Origin: Schizophyllum amplum
Lineage: Eukaryota > Basidiomycota > Agaricomycetes > Agaricales > Schizophyllaceae
Length of the DNA: 64,000 bases
Assembly: GCA_007026445.1 (NCBI GenBank)
Contig: VDMD01000014.1
Coordinates: 62,001-126,000, forward strand
Direction: 5' to 3'
Notes under the pieces: generated by a model
Seen by the model: only the letters and a program-made list of their open reading frames with translations
Told to the model about the DNA's origin: nothing
The model's database searches: none
Part shown: positions 56,967 to 64,000 of the stretch, in pieces
Layout: each line of letters starts with the position of its first letter
Position numbering within the stretch: position 1 is the first letter of the stretch
Program-made: the position numbers and the translations under genes

Positions 56967-57726
56967 TCATTGCTCCACACTCTTGCGAGGCCGTCCACGC
57001 CGCCGTTTCGGTGGCGGAGGGTCCGTGTCTGCGTCTCCGGACGCGCCCTCGCCCTTGTCTTCGTCCTCGGAAGGCGGTGGCTTGGCTTTGGGCTGCGGGG
57101 GTGGATGATGGTGAGCACAGTGCTGCGCGGCCGCGACAGGGTTATTGGGAATGCGGCAGAGGTGTTGGAATGCGGCAGAGGTGCTGGGAATGCGCCAGAG
57201 GTGTCGGGAATGCGCCAGAGTTGCGGAGGACCGTGAAAGAAATGGGGTTGACGGACGACAAGCATGAGGGGATGGAGGCGTCGGATAGGGAGGCGGTAGA
57301 ATACGGAGGCGGTAGGATATGAGTGGGAAAATGTAGGCAATGGCAATGGCACGGAGAAGACAAAACCATAGAACATAAACAAGCCACGTACCGGACGACC
57401 CCGCTTCTTCGGTACTTTCACCGGCGGGTCCAAGGCGAGGTCCTTCGGCTTGTTCTTGCTGCCCTTGGGCCGCCCTCTCCCGCGCTTGACTGGGACGGCG
57501 GGCTCCCCCTCCGGTGCGGGTGCGGCGCTCGTCGTCGCATCTGACAACGTATAAGAATCAACGAGCAAGATTCCACGAAGCAAAGCCTGAGCTTCTACGA
57601 GCCAACGCCTCGCGGGTTGGACATACCCAGGAGTTTCTGTTCCGCCGCTATGAAAGGGGGCCGCGTAAGCCCACCGCACACCAATAAACCTGCTGACTCA
57701 CCTGCTTTCTCCGACGATTTGGCCAT
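56967..57726 (-). CDS. Small AT-hook (HMGA-like) protein
   Basis: Three exons: 57726-57702 (only 25 nt), 57540-57392 and 57092-56967 (300 nt, 99 aa). The protein has three AT-hook cores: RGRGRPKG (GRP at 31-33), KKRGRPPK (GRP at 56-58) and RRRGRPRK (GRP at 91-93), separated by Pro-rich linkers and one acidic stretch (SEDEDKGEG). No other domain. This is the architecture of HMGA-type chromatin proteins, which bind the minor groove of AT-rich DNA and act in the nucleus. The first exon codes for just eight residues (MAKSSEKA). Introns are long for this genome (161 and 299 nt), and the second contains a minisatellite. Frame and splice sites agree throughout. Confidence 0.85.
57140..57230 (+). repeat. 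18-bp minisatellite inside an AT-hook gene intron
   Basis: Four to five copies of GGGAATGCGCCAGAGGTG and GGAATGCGGCAGAGGTG. Confidence 0.85.
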
Positions 57727-59617
57727 ATGGGAAAAATTCGCTGGTCGCGCCCCTTTGGGTCTCTGATTCTGCCTTGGCGAGCAAAGTCTTGAAATAATCG
57801 AGCCTTGGGATACGACCCGTCAGTGAGCCGCAAGGCCAGAAACGACCGATACTTACCACCTACGAGGCAGCAAGATGAGTGCCGAAATCAAGAACGCCTT
57901 GGGCGCAGACGCACCCTTTATCGTGCGCTATCTGTCAAGTGATTGTGTGACGGCGCTTCCATCTTCCCAGGTTACTGAACGAATACATTCAGCTGTGCCG
58001 CCGTTGCGCCGCGCGCGCAGTCTCCCGCCGGTAAAGTACGGAATTTGTGCGCGTGTGGCGTCCGAGGGGCAAACGCGCGTGCAAGCTCGTATCGTCACCT
58101 CGCTTGGGAAAGCTGCCTCAGGCAGGGTGACGGCGCGCGCGAGCCATGTGAGAGCGCGACGCCGCGGCAGGGACGGCGGTGGTGCATTCAATGGGCGCGC
58201 CGGAGCGCGGCCTGAGCGGGGAAGAATTGTGGTACTGGGGTATTCGGTGTTGCTGTGATGCTATACCGAGCTGTGGCCATCGGAGGGTGGATTGCAGCGC
58301 CTGGTAGGCGTCTCGGCGATGCGGTTCATGGTAAACCGGCCTGTAGCGCGGAAGCTACTGAGGGGACGCGTCAGCAATGCGCACGCGCGATACAGAAAGA
58401 GGCTGCTCGAAGACCGGGCCTAGCTTACAATGACATTGACAGATGCGGAGAAGGACGGTGTGACGCGGGCGTTACCTTCATATTGTCAGTACCCAGGGCG
58501 CGGTGGGAAAAGATCAATAGCAGGGGAAGCATTGCGGCAGTGATTTCGTCACTCGACATAGATTGAGCGTACCTCTTGACGAGAACTTCGACAGGGACTC
58601 CAAAGTGCGCATGAGTAGCAGTAGCGAGAGTGTATTATCGTCATCTGGAAGGAGCAGGACATTTGGTGGCCCACCGCCGTCGCCAATGCGGCCTCAGCCT
58701 TCCGCAGACCTCCTTGTAACATGTTAGCTGTTCGTTGACTGTTCGCTGCAGTGGCACAAGTACTCCATAACATTGCTATATCGCAATGCGAGCTCGTCGA
58801 CCAGATATGAGACAGTCTGGACCTGGTCATTGTAGATCCATGTGGTGTTAGGCCAAGGTTCAAGTTGAGAACGACAAAATAACACGTGCGACCACGGTCA
58901 CCTGATGTACCACATGGCGCAATGTTGTCGATCGCCTCTGCCTTCCGCGTCTTCCATCCGCGCCGGCTTACAGTGAGACCCGGCCCCGTCAGCGCTCAGG
59001 CGTCAGCCAGCAGACAACTATGCCGCACCGGTGTTTAGAGATCCAAGAAATACTCCTCATGGTGGTGGGCACCCGCGGTTCTCAAACCGGACAGCTTGTC
59101 CTTGTTTGGCAAAGCCTTCCGGCCTCCAAAAGTTTGCTGATGGATGGTTTGGTCTTGGGCCTCCACTCTGACTTGAATTGAGCTTTCGGATGGTGCGGAA
59201 ACTTGGTTTGACTACTATATCGACCTCTCTGAAGAGCTAAAAGTTAAGTATTTGGTCAATGGTCTGCTCGGATGTAGGAATCCGGAGATCTAGTAAAGAT
59301 ATTTGTGATCGGCTCCTCGAACGCCTTCCAAATGACGAGAACAGACATGGAATAAGTTATGGTACCCATCCATCCAGAGTAATCAATGCCCAAGGAGCTC
59401 GAGTGCGATACCACCCATATGTCCACATGAGGCAATCGCTGCTAGCGTGATCATGTCACGTGAGACTCACAAACGAACGGCTTGCCGTAGCAACGACGCT
59501 ACATTCCTAACGACGTCTATCCGCTCGCCTCCCTGCACTAGAACAGCCTGTAGCGGGCTTTAGGTGAGCTATATCTGCACAGACCTATCGATTCCAGCTA
59601 ACCCTGCAGCTATCAAC
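57727..59617. other. Gene-free spacer
   Basis: A plus-strand frame at 57875-58258 starts MSAEIKNALGADAPFIVRY but turns arginine-rich and has no family or splice support. No terminal repeats of the following element could be found. Otherwise nothing. Confidence 0.4.
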
Positions 59618-62204
59618 ATGGCATTAGCGAAGGGGAAGACGAAATTGAACAGAGAACGTACTACAAAGATGCGTGCAGCTAAGGCAGCAAAGGCAGAAAA
59701 GGCGCCGGGCCAAGAGAATGTCCCACCCCTGAGCGACGCAGAGCACAAGATACAATCACTGAGCAACCGAAACCGGGTGCTCGAACGCGAGAACAGGCAG
59801 CTGAAGACGGCCGACGCTACATTCCGGTCCGAATTCAAGAATGCAAAGCGACGCGAGGACAGATTGCGCGACGCAGAAGCGAGCCACAAGAAACAGCAGC
59901 TGGAAATGGATGCCTTGCTGATAGTGAGCGAGCAAAGAGCTGAACGACGTATCAGAGCTGCCATAGACAACAAGGCGAAGGACATCACTCACTTCGAGCA
60001 CCTGCTGCGCGACATCCAGTCCAAGCTACTACAAGCCGAGGTGGACAACTCGGGCATGTCAGATAAAGGGTCAAAGAAGGACGAGACCTTGCAGGTCATG
60101 AGGCGCACCGTGCACAACCTGCAAAAGATCATTGGCCGAGCACGCGCCACCGAGCGCCGCCGTCGAGCAGTAAACGGCCCTTCATCACGTCGGATAAAGG
60201 CCAAGCTGAAGAAGGGGCACGCGTTCAGTGCACCAATACGTGCGCTAGTCCGTAGCGTCGTTGCTGCTGGCTGCAGCCAGAGCAAAGTCGGGCCACTCGT
60301 CAAAGAGGTGGCGGCGATGTTTGGTGTTCACCTAAAGCAAATCATCAGCAGGCGGTCTGTGAAGCGGATGGTCCTCGAAGGCCTAGTCATAGCGCGTATT
60401 CAGCAAGGCCATGAGATGCGTCATGCAAAGGGTGCGCTCTCGTGTTAAAAAAGCCGACTGTGGACTGACCTTGTCAATTACAGATCTCACCCTCAGTGGC
60501 GATAGCACGTCACGCCGCAATCAAAACTACCAAGCCCACCACGCCACTTACCGAGTTTTTGAAGTCTTGCCAGACGGCTCAACTCGCGTGTCATGGCGGA
60601 CACGCTTCTTCGGCATACGATCGACTCTCGACCACACTGCTGGGCAGTCGAAGGAGTCCTGGTTCGCCATCTTTGAGGAGATAATCAGCATCTACAATGC
60701 ATCACCGCTCTGTGCTCGCACCCAGTTGAGCCCGCTGCTTCTCTCCCACATCTGCTCTATCCTACGTGGCATGTGCAGCGACCATGCATCAGCCGAGAAA
60801 GCGACGGCCGACGCGTTGAAGAACGCGAAGCACGAGTCGTTGCTCCACCAGTTGGGCGAGGAGCAGCGCAGCAAGATGCCACTCGACGAGTTCGCGACCT
60901 CCGTCGACAGCTGGAATACGAAGAAGGTAGACGATGCTGGTGGTGCGGCGGCTTGGGCGGCACTATCAAGTGAGGAGCAGGCCGTACGAGATCTTGCGGC
61001 GGTCGATGCGACGATCCGGAGCTTGGGTAAGGAGAGGTTAGAGCAGCTGCCCAAGGAGGACCAGCGGTTGCTCACCTTATTCGTGTGGACCGGCTGTTGT
61101 ATGCACAAGGACCAAAATTCCTTCAAGGGCGGCAACGTCGCGATGATGGCCGCATGGGATACGTTGGGCTTGACACCTCCCATCCCATTGGCGAACAAAG
61201 CGAACGCAGAGGCGGTGCGCAAGGTGGTCGCGCCCGCGGCGGCGGCTGCCCGCCCGTTGACGCAGGATGAGCTTGCCGCCTTCGAAGCTAGTACCCGTGG
61301 CGGTGCGAAAACAACAGCCCTGGCCGGCGCGATTTTCAATAATCAGAGCGACAAGAAGGGGCAGGGAGATACGCACGTGAACTTCATCAGCTACAACCTC
61401 TCGGACGACCTCAAGACCCTCATCCGCCGTTTCCCGCAGACGAACAACACGCGGTTCGGGAGTCACGGCGAAGCGGCGGGCGAGCTACTGGTACATCTTC
61501 CTCAGTACATCGACTTCCTCCGCTTTATCAAAACGAAAAAGACGACTGACAGTTGGACAAACATCGAACTCAACGTCTATAACGCATTGCACGACGCAGC
61601 AACACTCACCGAGCTCGCCGTGATGGCCCTGTACCAGCAACTCATTACCCATCCCTACATGAGGATGGTTCGTGCCCCCGAAAGCGAAGAGCTGAACGCC
61701 GTCGACCTCGGCCCTCTCCACGTTGACCTGCGCGAACATTGTCAGCGGCTCATCGAGCAACCCGAGCTGATTCTCGACTTTACCGAGGGATGCTTTGTCG
61801 AGGCCACGTTGAACGGCGAGGAGTTCGAGAGGCCGGAGGTCGTGGACGCTATTGCCAAGCTGGACAGGGAAGGGAAGCTGGTCCATCTACGCGAGATGTT
61901 CGTCAGCTTCATAGAGGGCGCGAAGGTTACGTGGCTCCGATTCTCATCCGAATACGCACCGGGCGGGCTGATCGACGGCATGTCCGCGGACGAGAAGTCC
62001 CACGTCTTTCTCAATGCGACAAACGACCGGAACGAGGGTGCGCTTGGGGCCTGGTGTGTGTGGGCAAGGAACAACGCAACGTCAACGATGCATATGCACA
62101 ACGCGCTCGCGATGTACATGCGCAACGAGACGCGGCAGTTCGCTGAATGCTTCCTCTCAGAGGCGGAGGACGACCTCTACGTGAGCCGATGCCCTTTGAT
62201 ATAG
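59618..62204 (+). CDS. KDZ-like transposase-type protein
   Basis: Exons 59618-60431 and 60484-62204 (2535 nt, 844 aa), intron GTGCGC...CAG. Residues about 47-185 are a long coiled coil (LSNRNRVLERENRQL). The second half carries motifs of a basidiomycete family found in very many copies per genome: LTLSGDSTSRRNQNYQ (candidate first acidic residue D278), FFGIRSTLDHTAGQSKESW, and GCCMHKDQNSFKGGN with C476-x-x-H479, the C/DxxH motif of RNase-H-fold transposases of the KDZ/hAT type. Further motifs are LPQYIDFLRFIKTKK, LTELAVMALYQQLITHPYMR and a late FLNATNDRNEGALGAW. The whole frame is open, so the copy may be young. No terminal inverted repeats or target duplication were seen. The transposon origin is inferred from the motifs; a host function cannot be excluded. 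Confidence 0.7.
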
Positions 62205-62490
62205 CCTCAAGGTACTGGATATAACCAGGGAAAGGCATTCCTATAGTGTGGATACAACCCAGCCCCTGGTTAGCTACCTCGTAAACGCTGCTCAGGCTAG
62301 CTTAGATCGTTAGGGGGGGTCCGCACTTTTTTAGGCCCCCCCATAGCCTAAACAAGCAGGACACTGGATAATGTATATATATATTGCTGGATAATGCACC
62401 ACACCGCTTTGGGATGGCTTCACGAATATTGAAATTCCGCGAATGAATATCACGTGGCGCGTTCTTTGTTTGGGTAGCGCGACGCGCCGC
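62205..62490. other. 3' flank of the KDZ-like gene
   Basis: No feature except a G-run/C-run pair near 62312-62342 (TAGGGGGGGTCC ... GGCCCCCCCATA) that could form a hairpin, possibly a boundary of the element. Confidence 0.35.
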
Positions 62491-62970
62491 CTTGCACCCA
62501 CCTGGCCCCACACACTCAAACATGACGTGTAACAGCGCATTTTACTCGATATGCGCCTCCTTGCGCCCACCTTGCACCCACCTGGCCCCACACACTCAAA
62601 CATGACGTGTAACAGCGCATTTTACTCGATATGCGCCTCCTTGCGCCCACCTTGCACCCACCTGGCCCCACACACTCAAACATGACGTGTAACAGCGCAT
62701 TTTACTCGATATGCGCCTGCTTGCGCCCACCTTGCACCCACCTGGCCCCACACACTCAAACATGACGTGTAACAGCGCATTTTACTCGATATGCGCCTGC
62801 TTGCGCCCACCTTGCACCCACCTGGCCCTACACACTCAAACATGACGTGTAATGATGCGTTTTGCTTGATACGCGCCTCCTTACGCCCATGCGGACCTAT
62901 GCTTCTCCGGCCGCGCGTGATCAGCATTTCAGGGATTGGCGCCCCCTTGCGCCCACCCGGCCCTACGTTC
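62491..62970 (+). repeat. 80-bp tandem satellite
   Basis: Copies start at 62491, 62571, 62651, 62731 and 62811, each exactly 80 bp. Each begins CTTGCACCCACCTGGCCC and contains CACTCAAACATGACGTGT and CGCATTTTACTCGATATGCG. The first four differ at only a base or two; the fifth is diverged and a partial sixth fades out by about 62970. Confidence 0.93.
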
Positions 62971-63698
62971 CCAATACGGCGTTGGGGCTTCGGCGACGCG
63001 CCACCAGCTTCCGTTCCCGGTATAAATGAAATCCCCGGCATATGCCGGTCAGCGACCGTGCACTTACCGGCGCCCTTCGGGCTCAGCCTCAGCCACATTA
63101 CTTATGCATCTAGGTCCATCCACGTTCAGTGTCATAGGATATGTGCAGCGCATACGACACGCTGCGCCCACCGCGCTTGTTCGAATGGGTGGATTTTTTC
63201 CGATCACAATCACGGCCCGAAGCCGCGACGCGCCGCCATGTTATTTGTATGTTTTTTTTACCGTCGCGGTGTCCATAATGGCTCGGACAGACCATGGGTA
63301 GAGTCCCTATATGATCCTCTATTGCCAAGCATAACGGTTGTAAAGCAGATGTACCGTGTTGTGTGTGGCGTCGTTTATTGTGCCCGATCACGTGCATCGA
63401 AGTTCAACTTAAATTTGCCTAAGTCTTGCGACGCGCACATGAAGAACGCGAACACGTTCTACATTCTTGAAGAGCTACATGGTACTCGACATATGGAGAA
63501 TAAGATACTCGGGGGGGTCAAGCAAGCCAAAATGAAGCTACGAGTCCCAAAATTGTCGCGCAAGCCAATAAACACAAGTCCCAAAATAGCACGACTCTCA
63601 AAACATAAGTCCGTAGGTTCAAATCCGCATGCGTATCCCGCCTCGAAGCGTCGTCCCATCCATATGTCGAGCATCATGCAGCTCAGTCGTCCATGTCT
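62971..63698. other. Spacer, nothing recognised
   Basis: A long plus-strand open frame passes through the satellite and this spacer, but it changes character at the repeat and matches no family. Confidence 0.4.
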
Positions 63699-64000
63699 TC
63701 ACAGCTCCTTCGCCATCGCCTCACAGACCCAGGTGACATCATCGACCATGCGACGCCACTGCATGTCGCTCTCGCGCGATGCCCCAAGTGCAACAGCCCA
63801 CCAAGCCAGACACGCGACGACAGACAGCATGCCATTCTGGCCGTGCGTCTCCAGCGGCTGCCCCCACTCGCCGCCGCCCGCTCGCGCCGCTTTCGGCAAG
63901 CCGTCGTAGTCGATCTTGCGCCAAGCAGGCTGGAGGGCGCACCACCAGGCGATGAGCTGCAACGAGAACACCTTGACGTCCGCGATGACTGGCTGCTTCT
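63699..64000 (-). CDS. Unassigned protein, C-terminal end (runs off right edge)
   Basis: Open on the minus strand from the window edge to a stop at 63699. The visible end reads VFSLQLIAWWCALQPAWR, then GQPLETHGQNGMLSVVACL and AWWAVALGASRESDMQWRR. Trp-rich lines of this kind (WWCALQPAWR, GGGEW, GQNGMLSVVACLAWWA) are common at the ends of repetitive hypothetical proteins in agaricomycetes, often near mobile elements, but I cannot give a family name. Start, length and introns are unknown. Confidence 0.45.
   Translation of the reverse strand, partial: KQPVIADVKVFSLQLIAWWCALQPAWRKIDYDGLPKAARAGGGEWGQPLETHGQNGMLSVVACLAWWAVALGASRESDMQWRRMVDDVTWVCEAMAKEL

Noticed and set aside
57875..58258. Gene divergent from the AT-hook gene (MSAEIKNAL start)
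   Set aside because: A protein-like start, but it becomes arginine-rich within 40 codons and no splice pair rescues it.
62791..63909. Plus-strand 372-codon open frame as a gene
   Set aside because: It begins inside the 80-bp satellite, has biased composition and lies opposite a more protein-like minus-strand end.

Overview
The window reads as nuclear DNA of a filamentous basidiomycete, most likely an agaricomycete of the Polyporales type. The reasons are GC-rich genes split by many GT-AG introns of about 40-65 nt, and protein families typical of that group: MYND zinc-finger and F-box multigene families, a DUF6593-like protein, a DltE-like short-chain dehydrogenase, a BCAS3-like protein and a transposase-like gene of the kind scattered through such genomes. 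Genus and species cannot be read from the sequence. Exon models were built by hand from splice signals, reading frame and comparison of paralogues within the window. Every full model given as intact sums to a multiple of three.

Layout. 1-381 is the first part of a membrane-protein gene on the minus strand. 1625-10740 is a cluster: a DUF6593-like gene, two MYND genes (called A1 and B1), a broken DUF6593 copy and an F-box gene. 10.7-28.5 kb has almost no recognisable genes. It holds a terminal-inverted-repeat (TIR) element with a nested 653-bp hAT-type element, about 9 kb of successive unrelated minisatellites (14.9-23.4 kb), a featureless stretch, and an almost perfect 1.1-kb palindrome (27391-28499). 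28835-35092 is a second, inverted and reshuffled copy of the cluster: MYND B2, F-box, a DUF6593 exon-1 fragment on the other strand, and a frameshifted MYND A2.

35583-43880 holds a large BCAS3-like gene, a low-complexity hypothetical gene and another F-box-like gene. 44-52 kb holds a tandem pair of short-chain dehydrogenases interleaved with two more MYND genes and two tRNA-like short repeats. 52.8-57.7 kb holds a bHLH regulator and a 99-residue AT-hook protein, with minisatellites around and inside them. 59.6-62.2 kb holds a KDZ-like, probably transposon-derived gene, followed by an 80-bp tandem satellite. The right edge has the end of an unassigned minus-strand gene.

The main theme is a lineage-expanded set of six MYND genes, one of them broken, and three F-box genes. 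The MYND proteins share an uncharacterised helical N-terminal domain of about 390 residues and an unusual zinc-finger spacing with an intron at a fixed place inside the first cysteine pair. Duplication, inversion, frameshift and fragment loss in the cluster point to fast birth-and-death evolution. A link between the F-box and MYND proteins, for example in protein turnover or recognition, is inference from co-duplication only.
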